From NCBI GenBank assembly GCA_000149265.1, contig CH002599.1:66323-130322 (forward strand): a stretch of 64,000 nt of DNA. Reading direction: 5' to 3'. The position numbers were made by a program, and so were the translations under genes. Under the pieces are notes generated by a model. The model had not been told where the DNA came from, searched no databases, and saw only the letters and a program-made list of their open reading frames with translations. This stretch comes from Ciona savignyi. Taxonomy: Eukaryota > Chordata > Ascidiacea > Phlebobranchia > Cionidae. Positions 25,998-37,575 of the stretch are shown here, piece after piece (position 1 is the stretch's first letter; every line of letters starts with the position of its first letter).

Positions 25998-27840
25998 CAT
26001 TGGCGCTCATTGTTTTCTGTAATAACAAAAAATATATATATATATATATATATATTTTGTAAATATATCCCCTAGAAGAGAACAACTAACAACTGTGTTA
26101 GATTTCGTCGTTATATTTTTTGTTATTACAGCTAATGCAGTGTGTTCTTATTTGTTATAACAGTTTTTGATCGAACTATCTGAATCTAATGGATCGAGGC
26201 AAATTTCGAATGTATCATATTTGTTTTTTAAATACCGGTCTTTCTATTTTTGATTTGTGTCTTGACCCCGTCTTATTTTACCCCATTTCGCGCAAAATAA
26301 CCACATTTGGGGATATAGTAGTTTTCAACATTGACCATTGCAGTGTGTGATAAATGAATTACTACGGGTCGTATTTCGTTAATTGTTTTTCTGTTTTGTT
26401 TTCCGAATGACCAAGTTCAGATTGACAGTAGACTGGGGAATAACGTTAGAGACAAACATATCACAAGGTGGAAGCGGCAAGAACGACTCACAATGTGAAA
26501 ATACGAGATCGACCAGTCGACGAATTGCAGCGAACCTACTCAACTCCGGCCTCCAAACTAGAGAACATGACGACGGTTGAAAAGCGAAGAGGCAAGTATA
26601 GAGATTCCAACTTTTTGAATCCACGTTTTATTTGTTACATCCTATATATTGGAGAAGTAAACTTTGTATAAAATATGTGACTTTTATCAATTGGGGTATT
26701 TATTTTTTAATGATATAATCGAATGCTGTGCAGGTCTTGACATCAATATGATCATGTTGTAAAACTTTGAATCTTAGACTTTCTTGCTCACGAGCAATTG
26801 ATCCACTGCCGTGCCAGAGATTATAACGCAGTTCCACACGTTAACAGTTGTTTCTGCGAAAAAGAGGGCCGCGCCGTTACGACGACCACGGATATCAGAG
26901 TTTGTGTGCACTCCGAAAGTGGTGCCTCTGCCGCGGTACCCGCTGCAGTTCTATCCACAGACGTTCAACTACGATGACCTTCCGGAAATTCGGCAAAAAG
27001 TAAAAAAAAATTGTGGGGGTTGGCAAATTATAGGATTAATAATAAAAAGAAGGAATTAGATAACCAAATTACATCTCCATATACCGAAATTTCATAATTT
27101 AGTAATTAGTAATTTTTTTTCTCGCAGACCCGCACTTTCAAACTTAACGCAGTTATTGGTAAAAAAAATTAGTATACATTTTCTACTTTTGCCTTTTAGT
27201 AGTGCCAAAATTATTGAAAAGTGCTGTCGCCAAAACTTTTCGCAGGCCGCAATTATTCACGAAGATTATTACAATGAGTTGAAAAAGGTGGCGGCAACTA
27301 ACTCACGGACAATTTACAAACAACTACAGGTAATGTATAATTTACTTGTTGCTGTCGAAATATTTAATTAAAAACACATTTGGCAAAAGTGCGTTTGCCG
27401 GGTTTAAATTTAAAGCCTTGGACTGTGATCAAGTTGGCTGTGAGGTTACTCATCACAGGTGTTTTAATGCTTATGCTTTGGCTTCCACGTGATAATTACA
27501 TGACTAACAACCACCATCTGATAAGTATCCTTATTATGAAGTTGTAGATAACCAAAGGTCACAACTGTACAGGTGTTATGCTAGTAATTCACCCTAACAT
27601 ATAAGTATTATTGTTACACATAAAACACCACACATTTAAACGTTCACGTGCTTTCATGTGCGGTGACAGGTTGAACAGATGCGACCAACTATGAGAAACC
27701 ATTTCAAGAAATCCTATCTAGCATATTCCGGAGATTTCGAACCCTTTGTTGTGTCACCCTGGATACCCTTTCCGGCCCCTTCGCCATGGATACCATACCC
27801 ACCACTTGGACAAAGCATGCCAAAGGCAGCTTTATGCTAG
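19385..27840 (+). CDS. EF-hand protein of unknown function, many exons
   Basis: Exons that keep frame: 19385-19661, 19720-19811, 20097-20214, 20336-20564, 20676-20742, 20803-20904, 20957-21049, 21775-21909, 22272-22422, 23322-23436, 23757-23896, 24013-24180, 24598-24651, 24710-24825 (about 619 residues). Likely further exons: about 26451-26590, 26848-26999, 27128-27158, 27200-27329, 27670-27840 (stop). The first exon has no clear start; in-frame ATG 19454 is available, or the start is upstream. The N-terminal third is Ser/Lys/Arg-rich and looks disordered. Two EF-hands follow: a canonical loop DQTKSGGISPAE in exon 21775-21909, and DLKGTGEIEFDE in exon 22272-22422, where Lys at loop position 3 should weaken calcium binding. 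The rest is Lys-rich with a Pro/Trp-rich tail (VVSPWIPFPAPSPWIPYP). Junctions into 26451 and between 27158 and 27200 do not preserve frame as I read them. I do not recognise the family. Confidence 0.7.
21285..21505. repeat. Intronic repeat with reiterated TAGAGCGCC motif
   Basis: Within the intron after exon 20957-21049, the motif TAGAGCGCC or a near variant recurs about five times (near 21323, 21355, 21410, 21457, 21479), in part within a longer unit ending GCCGTGGCT. The segment opens with GGAAAACCTCTA, and an inverted relative, AAAGGTTTTCC, lies inside it. It may be part of a MITE; its family is unknown. Confidence 0.55.
22423..23321. other. Intron of the EF-hand gene, no gene
   Basis: A 0.9-kb intron with a short GATA-rich run near 22600. 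No coding exon or recognisable element seen. Confidence 0.6.
23603..23685 (-). mobile_element. SINE 3'-part fragment (minus)
   Basis: The segment TTAACACACGGGTAATCG, CAGATTACCTCG and GCTATTGTAGTGTGTT matches the 3' half of the window's SINE family in reverse orientation (compare 34310-34385). It lies in an intron of the EF-hand gene. Confidence 0.7.
24991..25952. mobile_element. MITE with 26-bp GGGCC-rich inverted ends, TA target
   Basis: The left end (24991-25016, TAGGGGAAAAGTGGGTAAAA then TGGGCC) and the right end (25926-25952) are inverted repeats with one mismatch. TA at both outer edges would fit a Tc1/mariner-type TA duplication. The core TAAAATGGGCC recurs inside the element in both orientations (near 25023, 25364, 25727, 25755). 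There is no coding capacity. It sits in an intron of the EF-hand gene. Confidence 0.75.
25952..25996. repeat. (TA)n microsatellite
   Basis: An uninterrupted TA run begins exactly at the right edge of the inverted-repeat element, which suggests insertion into, or expansion from, the TA target. Confidence 0.9.
26033..26055. repeat. (TA)n microsatellite
   Basis: A second short TA run in the same intron, preceded by an A-rich tract. Confidence 0.85.
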
Positions 27841-28134
27841 CAACTTTACCGGACATTACGATACAATACAACTTTGTTTAAAAACTGATACATCATGCAT
27901 GACTCAGCAATCCGCTGACAACTTGTAACTACGAAATTGTAGAAGGCGGTGTGAAAAGAAACGGCTTAAAATTGCCTCGGATTTTTTCGGACTAACAGTT
28001 GCCAACAGAGGTGAAATAATCTCTACTATGGTATGGCGCTGCTGAAAATGTGATGACGTCTTTTTAAAATAAGACGATAGCGGTCAAGCAAATATACCCA
28101 CGCCAACGCGCATGGATACGATCCACTTATTTTC

Positions 28135-28305
28135 CAAGTGGATAGCTCAATCGGTAACATTATGGGCGGTTTATAAGCAGCCGAAAGGTTGTTGAATGAA
28201 AATAGCCACTGAAAGGAACCCAGTGGATTAATGGATTGTGTTAAAACTAAAGGAACATCTTAAGCATAGGCTATACAACATACTGCAGTATATATAGAAA
28301 ACCGT
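28135..28305 (+). mobile_element. Degenerate tRNA-like SINE
   Basis: GTGGATAGCTCAATCGGTAA resembles a tRNA D-arm/A-box. The following GAACCCAGTGGATTAATGG and the ACTAAAGGAACATC and CAACATACTGCAGTA blocks match the body of the window's SINE family (compare 46198-46265). Strongly diverged. Confidence 0.5.
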
Positions 28306-28500
28306 CGTCATCACCCTGCGCGGTTTCGTTCCAAAGCGAAGCCCTTAACGGACTTACCTCGGTAAGTGCTGGTCACTTAGGCTGGTCAGTCCGAGACCAC
28401 CAGATGCCTGATTTCCGAGTATTGCAGTAAAGTTCCAGTACTTGGTCGTCGGCCGGGAACAGTATTTTCGCGACGCCGCCGACTTATATTAGGACTATTT
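28305..28500. other. GC-rich patch with hairpins and open frames on both strands
   Basis: This stretch is clearly richer in GC than its surroundings. On the plus strand, CGGACT and AGTCCG (28348 to 28392) can close a stem around ACTTACCTCGGTAAGT, itself a 6-bp hairpin, and GGTTTCG pairs with CGAAGCC just upstream. On the minus strand a frame of about 38 codons ends at an ideal donor (GAG|GTAAGT). It could be a structured RNA, an exon, or part of a repeat; I cannot decide. Confidence 0.3.
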
Positions 28501-29627
28501 TATCGAAGTACAGAATTCTACATCAAAAACGTTTTTTAGTAACGAGCTTATTGAGGGTTCGAAAAGTTTCCTAATAAAAATAATTTCTTCTACAAGATTC
28601 GTGAAATCAAAATTAGTGTTTCACGGTAAAAAAGAAAAGTGATAATTTGCAGTTAATTTATTATATAAAGTGTATAATATCTTATTTAAGCTTTTTGAGT
28701 AATATAGAAGTAGAGAATCACGAGTAAAAATGTTAATTGTATGCAAATAAAGCGGAATTTTAGCCTACCTACCAAACCACTTGACAAAGCAAAACTATTC
28801 GAATAGTACTAAAACGTAGAAGGCTAATTACATTACGACATTTAAAGAGTTTGGTAGCAGGTACGACTGGATTGTGCATTTCTAAGTCGGCATTGCTGTT
28901 ATGCTAAACAAGGTGTTGTTTGTGCACCAGATTTTCTCATCGATTTAGCAACACAGCCAATCTGGTACTAACCTTGCACTGAACTATTAAATTGCTCAAA
29001 ACTAACCACGCATCAATCTTACCATGCACAACAAATAAAGTTCCTTATCAAGGTAGCTTTTTATTTATATCAATGCAAAATTGAACACTCCGTTACCTGA
29101 ACTGTGGCTTTTTGTACACCGCACACCAAAAATATGCACAAGATTGCACCCAAAAAGTAGCCAATATACCATGAAACCGACAGAGCATAGTACACTGAGT
29201 GAATGACATTACTTTACAGTGCACAATGATTGAATACCAAGCAATGGGTGAACAAATACAGGTTTTGAAAAACGAGATACATTTTGAGCACAAAATTGTA
29301 CAGGGTAAACAACTATTCAGGTAACAGCTAATATGTGGTTCAACACACCCATGCATCATTGGGCAATGTCATATTAAGGAAACTAAAAGTACGAAAGCAC
29401 ACAAAAAGTATTTAAACTAACAAAATAAATACCCGAAGATATTCAAGCTTGTATGTTAATATGAAATTCCTACAATAAACGCTTCCCTTCCAAACTACAC
29501 AATTAAAAAAATTAGTGTAAAAGAAATTATCCTTTACCAACAAGATATAATGATATTAAATAAAAATTCTTTGAACGGTAAAAACATTTTTTAAGTTAGT
29601 ACTCCTTTTAAGAAAAGTCATCACAGT

Positions 29628-29633
29628 TTTATT
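29628..29633 (-). terminator. Poly(A) signal of HBS1L
   Basis: AATAAA on the minus strand, about 66 nt after the HBS1L stop codon. Confidence 0.7.
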
Positions 29634-29698
29634 TATGTAACATGTTAGTGCTTTTTAGGGTGTTTAAATGACTTGGTATGTGAAAAAACTGCCACAAA

Positions 29699-32600
29699 CT
29701 ACTGAAGTAGCTTAGTAACAACGCAGGCTGCAATTGTGGAGCCACCATACCTCAGAGTGAACCTACCGAGTTCTTTTAAAGAACTGTATTCTTCGAGGCA
29801 TACAGGTCGTGTCAGCTCAACTTCAACCAGTGCATTGTGACCCTGGGTTTTTGATATTTTTGTTATTAATATATTTAGTAATTGCAACAGTATGCTTATT
29901 GATGGATCTTGGTCTGATTCACTTAGAACACAAAGATAATTTATTTTCTTCCCCTTATCGCAATCATGTTGTTATTTTCCCATGCCGAAAAAAAGCAAAT
30001 AAAAATATTTTAGTAAAAACGTGAAGTTTATTACAATTAAAAAAATAATTTTGCAAAGAAATTTACCTTTGATATAAACTTTGGTTTCTTGGTGACAACC
30101 TCCCCTGTACTTCTGTGTAGTTGGCTTATTATTCTGCGAATGATTGCGGGTTCGTGTACAGACTTGTAATGGAGCTCCACAGGAAAACCTCTTGTAATAG
30201 GCACCTCAATGCTGAACACGATGATCCTGAAGGAATTCAAAAGTTGATCATGGTAATGTTATTTTACAGTCATCTGAGATTGTATTCAAAATAAGACACT
30301 GCCTTGTGTGAAATATAAGTAAATTCATACTTTTTAGAAAAAAAATTGTTATTTTTTATCTATAAATGACCATACAGTGTTAGTTTCCACATACCATTCT
30401 AACACACAACAAATTATTATTATTCACAATAACATCTATCACTTTCCAATTCTGCATACATTTAAATTTCAAATATATGCTCTTAGGATATTTTTGCAAT
30501 ATTTGGTCTAGCTGATATATACATACCTGGCTTGAATCCGAGTGACTGCACGTATCGGGTTGTCGATATCACACAGCACGCTCCCAGTAGTTACTTTCAT
30601 AATATCAACTCCGTGAAGAGTAAGTGTGGCATGCTCACCAGCCAACACAAACTCACTGTTACTTTGCCCATCATTCGAATCAACACTTTTAATTAATCCA
30701 CGTTCAGCAGCAGGCATTACCACAACCTGAACAAACAGAAATTGATTTTGTGCCAACATATATTCCATACTGGTGGTCCACCAGTGGTGCATTAGTGAAA
30801 AAACTTATTAAAACCATAGGAAACAAAGTGATTGAATTCTCAAATTCATTTTCAATCATTAAATTTTAGGTTATGTCAGATTATGAATATATGCAATTGA
30901 TAATTTAGGCATAACTTTATTTACAGATTTATAAAAAACCAGAAAGGGCAAAAAATAGGACTATCAATTTTGACTTTGACATTCGCTTAAATCGGTTCTT
31001 CTATAACTATATAAAATAGTTTTATAATTAAAATGCTCAGTGGACAAACCTTGGTGCCATGGCAGATTCCACCAGATTCTATTTTCCCACTCATAGTGAT
31101 GCCACTCCCTTGGCCACGGAAAACATCATTGACACAAAATCGGAATGGAAAGGCAATTGGCCTTTGAGGTGCTCGGAATTTATCGATCACCTACAGAAAA
31201 AGAGAAAATTTGTTCAGTGCAGCATCGCTAGAAAAATAAGTAATAATTGTTGGACCTATTTTTATTCCTTTAAACAATCAGGTTAAAAAAGAGAGGCCTT
31301 GCTAAGTTCAAGGATTTTTTGTTGGTCTAATAAATAAAATAGTACAACTGCTGGACTTGCTGGTGATTTACTTTAAGACTATAGAAAAACAATGAATCAC
31401 AAAGTGCAGTTTTACCTCAATAAGAGAAGGGCCTTTGTACCATGATGTAAGTTCAGATGCTGTGGCTTTTGCCGTAAGATTTTCACCAAGTAGCCCACTT
31501 ACTGGTACATATGTAACGTCAGATTCTTTGAAACCAGCTTGCTTCAAAAACTGACGCATTTTTTCCAAAATTTCCTTAAACCTATTAATGAAAAATTAAT
31601 TAAATATCACAGATGGAAAGATTGGACAATCTTATTCACTCTCTGATAGTCATTCATATTTAAAAAAAACAGGATAAACTTAAGGCTTAACCCTAATATA
31701 ATACTTTTACCTTTTTTGGCACCAATTTAAAGTGTCAAGTTTATTTACAGCAACTGCAAGTTGCGAGACACCTAAGGATCGTACTAAAAGCGCATGTTCT
31801 CGAGTTTGACCACCAATTCCAAATCCCGCTTCAAATTCGCCAGTGCTTGCTCCAATTACCAGTACAGCCACGTCTGCCTCCGATGCACCTTAAAAGTCAT
31901 ATTGTTACATAATATTCTACATTCAATACACCATTTACACATATGATGCATATAAGTAGTTTTTGTGATTTATAATTTATTTGGTACTTCTATAATTCCT
32001 AAGCAAAATATACTTTATATACTATAAACTGTGCCTACCAGTTATCATATTAGGAATAAAGTCTCGATGGCCAGGTGCATCCATCAAAGTAACAATTCTA
32101 TGTTCAGTTTCAAATCGATTATGAGCCACATCCATCGTGACCCCACGAGACCTTTCCTCTCCTGTCTCATCTAGGACCCAAGCATATGCAAAAGAGGTCT
32201 TCCCAATTTTCTTTGATTCCTAACATTGACAGAAATAATTCAATAAAAAGGCGAGTCACTTTTAACCCGTGAGGTTGAGAAATCTACAATGAACAATTTA
32301 TTTTATATAGTAGCATAGCTGCATATGGTTAATTCATGAAGTAAATACGAGTGTTGGAAAACTGACAACTGTTATTTTTGGACAACTGCATGCTACTACT
32401 GTTACAATGTGTTACAAATGGTAACATCATCGCTTTAAATTTTTTTTATCGCTTTAAATTTTTCTACTTAAAAAGTTCAGGGTATATATTCAGTATCGGT
32501 ACACATTACCTTATTTTAACAAGGACACTCTACCAACCAAGTATGCTTACACTGCTGTAACTTGGCCACACACCCATACTCAATATTACATATAATCATT

Positions 32601-33934
32601 GTTACCAAATCTTATAAATTGTAACATACCAGTACTTTTACACACATACAGTATTTGGTAATAATATATAATTAACCTGTTCATATTTATGAATAAGGCG
32701 TTTTGAAACCACTCCTTGTTGATATAAGAGATGACCCATCATTGTTGATTTCCCTGCATCCACATGACCGATCACAACCAAACTGATCTGTTTTTTCTCC
32801 TCTTTTTCACGCTTTGCATATTCTGCCTAGCATGCAATACAAGAATAAAAGCATGGGTATGTTGAAATAATTATGTAAATAAAGATGCCAAAGAAAATAA
32901 TTTAGTATACATAGCAGCCAAGATGACAAAACTAGTTTTAAACTAAATTATGTTATGGGCAAATAAGTACGGTAAACAATACATTTGTACATACATATAT
33001 ATATAACATTGATGAAATACAATTTACCAGCAGATATTATTTTTACCTTATAGTCAAAGCTGGGCTTGTTATGCTTGCTTGGAGTAGAAACATTTGCATT
33101 CATTGAGATCTTATTTTTCTGAGGCGTTGAAATTAAAGCAGTTTTAGAATCGGAACTTGTTCCAAGTTTTGTTTGCCCAATTGATACTCCATTGGTATGA
33201 TTGACTGGATCTTGGGTAAACCGATTTGGTGACATGACAAAACCAGTTTTAACTGGAGTTGTAAAGTTTGGTGCAACTTTAGTGACATTTAAATCATTTT
33301 GATTTACTTGAATTAGTTGTTCTGGCTTTGTTGGAGAGTTGTTCTGTTTTGTAAGAATAACAACTGCTGTATTTCGTTGATTTGAACCGAGAGTTCTATG
33401 CGGTGTGGCAGTAGCACAGTCTTTATTTTTTGCTTTATCAGGTAGGCCTATCTTTGAATTTGTGAAATCATCTTTAAAACGACTGGTGGTGTTTTTAGAA
33501 TTTGAAGGTTGACCACTAGAATTCAGTAGAAAATCTATGGCTTTTTCATAATTACAATTAAATTTTGCTGAGGCTTGCCTCATTTGATTTTCCGAGTAGT
33601 TTTCTCCAACAGCATCTCTTATATGATCTAAGCATGCATCTAACATGATTGGGTTAAGGGAACTAGTGTCCACAGAACCACTAGACCGATGGCGCTGAGC
33701 AGCTGCTGATGATTCAAAACACAAGTCATCCTCCCAAACTTCTTCTTCAACGGTGTCTTCTGAAGGCATATAGGAGCTAATGTTGACATCTTTACCACTG
33801 GATCGAGAATAGGAATACTGTGCTATTGTGCCCGGGGAGACACCATAATCATCCTCATAGGACTGTCCATAAACGTCATAATCATCATCGTAGTCGTAAC
33901 TTTTATTGTTTCTAATATTTCGATGTCGGGCCAT
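29699..33934 (-). CDS. HBS1L: HBS1L, eRF3-like ribosome-rescue GTPase
   Basis: Complete gene of 735 residues in nine exons: 33934-33047, 32826-32677, 32219-32039, 31888-31711, 31581-31416, 31190-31050, 30726-30527, 30226-30067, 29842-29699. All junctions keep frame. The start MARHRNIR matches the conserved HBS1L N-terminus, followed by acidic/Tyr repeats and the HBS1 N-domain ([12 protein letters not shown]). The GTPase motifs are intact: GHVDAGKST (about residue 316), RGVTMD, DAPGH (about 393) and NKLD (about 455). The C-terminal beta-barrels match human HBS1L closely ([29 protein letters not shown]). By family, it pairs with Pelota (Dom34) to split stalled ribosomes in no-go and non-stop mRNA decay in the cytosol. 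The first exon is large (888 bp). I chose ATG 33934 over upstream in-frame codons because the conserved protein begins there. Confidence 0.97.
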
Positions 33935-34264
33935 TTTTAATTGATTACAAAAAAACAATTTTTCTAGGTGGTCTCGTTTTAGAATAAATTTTACGTCCAA
34001 GAAGTAAACTTTGACAGCCAAAAACAAATATATAGATTGCAGTTTAAAATGATTTTCTTTTGAGGTATATTAGCCATAGTCGCCTTGAGAAAGAGAAACT
34101 CGTAATTAAACACCTCATTAATAAAAAGGTTCCTAATTTTCTAATAGAATCAAAAAAATAATATGAATATTCAAACGCTTCATGCCCGCAATTATTGCAA
34201 ATAAATTACCCAATTAAAAGCATTTGTAAGAGCCACAGTTAATCCAAAAGAATAGGTGTGTAAA

Positions 34265-34557
34265 AACAATATAGGATATTCATGTTTATCCATGTGGATG
34301 GGAAAACCAAGGGGGTTAACACACAGGCAATCGTCAGATTACCTCGTGCCCATCTTCGGGTTACCGGAGCTATTGTAGTGTGTTGTGCATGATTCACTTG
34401 TTCCTTCAATTTTGCAGATCCCATCAATCCACTGGGTTCAGGCAATGTCCGTTAAGTGCCTTGCCCAACGACACCAAGGGCCAGCTAGCGATCAGTTTCG
34501 AACATTAAATTTTCCAGTTGAAAGGCGTCGCACTAAACCACCAGACTAACCGGCCAG
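34265..34557 (-). mobile_element. tRNA-like SINE, near full length (minus)
   Basis: Read on the minus strand it runs from CTGGCCGGTTAGTCTGGTGG through the B-box-like head, GGGCAAGGCACTTAAC, and the CAATAGCTCCGGTAACC and CGAGGTAATCTGACG blocks to a tail with AACATGAATATCCTAT. This is one of the best copies of the family in the window. Confidence 0.85.
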
Positions 34558-34906
34558 ACCAACTGGTATAATGATATAACATTTCATTTGAAAAAATATC
34601 ACAGCAGCAGCATCTCTCTGACGGATTATGAATAATTCAGATGATTTGACCATACAGCCCTCCGTAGTTATTGCATACCCTCTAAAGATTCAAATTGAAG
34701 GTCTTTGCAAGGGCTACAATATATCTAAAGTATAAACGTGTGAAAACTTTGCATATGAGTGAACATTTACAAAAATGCCTACCATTATGTATGCAAATAA
34801 TAGAGTTCCGTAAGGTAATTTTTACTACCAGCATCATTATAGTTATACCCGGAGTGCAAATCATCTGGTATCCTGATAACAAAACATAAAATACTGCCTG
34901 CTTTAA

Positions 34907-35797
34907 CCCTTTAACTGCCGCTGTCGACACAAGTCGACAGCGCTAAAAATTACATAAGTAGAAAAGTATACGGCCGATTTTGATCAGTGAGATGGCGCTG
35001 GAGAGCTGAATAATTTCTGCGTTTACCAATATAAGATGATATATAGGTTTGCATTTGATATTTTTTAGTTATTTGAGTTTAAAAAATGTATACATATATG
35101 TGTGATTTTTAGTTGTTTTAATTAGTTTTAATTTTGATTTTAGCCCCCTATTAGTTTATAACTATTGTCGTCATGGTTCGCTTGTTTAGTTTGAAAACAA
35201 GCCTTTCGTTTTTCGCTTGTACATTTTGGATTAGGCTATTTTTTGAGCTCATGGAGGGTGAAAACAGATATTCTGTTGAAGAAACTGCCCTTTTGTTGGC
35301 TGATAATGATTCTGGAAGCAGTTGTGCTTCATTTTCGAGTAGTTCTAGCCATGAAGAATATTTTTGAAGCTGTTTTGCAGCAGTTTTGTTTTCCTGTGGC
35401 TATGTGTTTGTGTTTCATTGGGCGAGTGCAAAAAAAAACAAAAAAAACATTTTTTGATTTTCGTATTACGACGTCATCAGTAAAGTTTTGACGTCATCAT
35501 AAAAAGAGTAGTACAAAAATGTTCCAAAGATAATCATAAATAACTTTGCTACATACTGTTTTGTTTGTAAATGAAAAAAAAGATAGTTTTTGTTGATCTA
35601 AACAGTAACACATGACGTCATTGCCCAATGCATGACGTCATCAAAATTTTACTAATGTTAAAAAAAAGAAAATTTATTACTGAACAACTTTTCTGTTAAT
35701 CCTATAATGCTTACATCAATAGTTTTTTGAACAGAAGCTTTTAACCTAAGGTGCATTAGCCAAAAAATGACCTAAAAAACAGCCGGCAGTTAAAGGG
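34907..35797 (+). mobile_element. piggyBac-type element, 891 bp, with transposase N-terminal remnant
   Basis: Perfect 14-bp inverted ends, CCCTTTAACTGCCG and CGGCAGTTAAAGGG, are flanked on both sides by TTAA (34903-34906, 35798-35801), the piggyBac target. A subterminal palindrome, GCTGTCGAC-ACAA-GTCGACAGC, follows the left end. An open frame at 35173-35367 includes ENRYSVEETALLLADNDS and a Ser-rich stretch. This resembles the acidic N-terminus of piggyBac transposases, so the element looks like an internally deleted copy. Four GACGTCAT motifs occur inside it. Confidence 0.88.
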
Positions 35798-35801
35798 TTA
35801 A

Positions 35802-37551
35802 AGCATTATTTTACCTTTAGAACCAGTATATATAAAAAGGCTTACGACACATTGTTGTAGTTTGCTTACAACTTAAAGATGATTACATGGTCTTTTCATG
35901 TCACCCTGGAGGCTGACTGGCGTAAATAGTGTTTCACTGGTATGTTGCCACTGCTGACCAATTTTAATCTATAGTGCACTTTATATACTTAGTCGAAATA
36001 CCTAAAAATTCACGGTTCTGCCACGGTGATTTAACAAATCCCTTTGTGACGTAACGTAACTAACTAACTCACACTTAACTACATATGACATAAGACCAAA
36101 GTTCTTTTGCCTAGAAATATAAAACGCGGAAAAACGGACGGAAGTAAAAAATTAAACCCTATTACAAGTGGCTACAGTCCTACAAATTACACATTTTTTA
36201 ACTAAACCGTGCTCTTTCGACTGGTAATTTTTGATTTATACATTTGATTTATTTTTGTCTTTCTTGTCGCGCTTTACCGCACACTCTTCTTCAGGGCTCT
36301 ATATCGTTTTGATCTTAATTAAATTCCGCTATATTTATTAAATTATATCTTTTTTTCCTTTAATGACGTGTTTTAACGACTTTTCGTTTTGCCGTCTTTT
36401 CCCGTTCCTGTATCTTGAATCGTGATTATATTCGTTTGCCATTTTTAAAAACTGGGGAAAAAATGAATAAACTAAACTAAACTTGGCACGTATTTTAGTT
36501 GGTACCTTGGCATGTGCCTAAAATCGAATCCAAAATGACTCCGCAGATCCGTCATCCGAGCTTCGTCACGGCAGGGTGATTTTATTCTTGATTACACGCG
36601 AGCATAGCAGAAAATACAAGACTTGTGAATAGGTCGTCTGTACAAGTGATGGCAAGGTATACATAGTTATTGACTACTGGCCACGTATAAACGGTTGTCT
36701 TGCAGTATTAAATTGTTCTCTACCCTTATACTCGTTGAGAGGTAAATATTCAAAATTGCGGTTTCAATGATAAATTTACTGCTTCAATATTCAGTATTAC
36801 AATGTTACTATCTCTCAGGCTAAAGCGATAATACTAATAACTCTAAGCGATAAGGCTTTTAACAGTTCGGCCTTCCACCAAAAAGGACCGTTGACTATCC
36901 TCTAAATGTGAAGTTATTCAGACTTTGGTTCCAAACTGTGTGAGTGTGTGGGCTTATTCAATTATTAGGCTGTTGGTTTAATTATCTGGCTGTGGGTTTA
37001 TTTAATTATTCGGACATTGGTTCCAGAAGTGTGGGCTTATTAAATAGATCAAGACTAATGGCGCACACAGTGCACATTCAGCGAATTAATCTACATAACT
37101 GACCCACGTTTTCACATTTATCGGGATAAAACATGAGTATACATATCCTATAATCTGATTCTATTTAACATTAAGATTTGCGGAGAAAGTACTGCCATAC
37201 TGATGGGTTGTATTATATTTGATAAGTGAAAGATTTCCATTTCTCTGTCCATCTGTAACATTTTTGGAATTAATACAAATCATGGTTATGTAACACATTT
37301 TGTTATTTGTGTTACTATTTAAGTTGGCATGCTACGTCTTTTTATTTTTTCTCTCATAATTTCTTAGCAAAACCTGCCAAAATTGTCTAACTGATTGTAC
37401 TTAGCCAAGCAACTTGGTAGATCAAACATGTATACCCTGTGTTTAACCACAACAATATTTTGTGAGATACATGCAAATGGTTTCTTCTCCATATAGCACA
37501 AACTTACATTATCATGGGTATAGGCAACGATTAAGATTAACCCCCTCTTTT
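35802..37551. other. Intergenic 5' of MRPS6
   Basis: No recognisable gene. It holds the tandem repeat at 36914-37045 and otherwise AT-rich unique sequence; promoter elements of MRPS6 are expected here but none is clear. Confidence 0.5.
36914..37045. repeat. Imperfect tandem repeat
   Basis: TTATTCAGACTTTGGTTCC plus a GTGTGGGCTTATT block recurs about 92 bp later as TTATTCGGACATTGGTTCC plus GTGTGGGCTTATT. Between them AATTATTAGGCTGTTGG and AATTATCTGGCTGTGGG form a 20-bp doublet. Confidence 0.7.
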
Positions 37552-37553
37552 AG
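37552..37553 (+). promoter_or_regulatory. Splice acceptor, probable trans-splice site of MRPS6
   Basis: A pyrimidine-rich acceptor, CCCCCTCTTTTAG, lies 22 nt before the MRPS6 ATG. With so short a leader exon it may receive a spliced leader, as many ascidian mRNAs do, or end a 5' UTR intron. Confidence 0.55.
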
Positions 37554-37575
37554 CAGAAATTATTACTTAGTGACA

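Larger units (their letters stand above)
27841..29627. other. Intergenic between EF-hand gene and HBS1L
   Basis: No gene that I can support. It holds a degenerate SINE and a GC-rich patch, annotated separately. A minus-strand open frame at 29093-29359 is cysteine-rich but has no recognisable motif and is treated as chance. Confidence 0.5.

Noticed and set aside
28317-28500. Possible 5S rRNA or U1 snRNA remnant in the GC-rich patch
   Set aside because: ACTTACCT recalls the U1 5' end and GTACTTGG recalls 5S, but neither alignment extends beyond these short words.
29093-29359. 88-codon cysteine-rich minus-strand frame
   Set aside because: Irregular Cys spacing, no signal-peptide or domain pattern, and no neighbouring exons.
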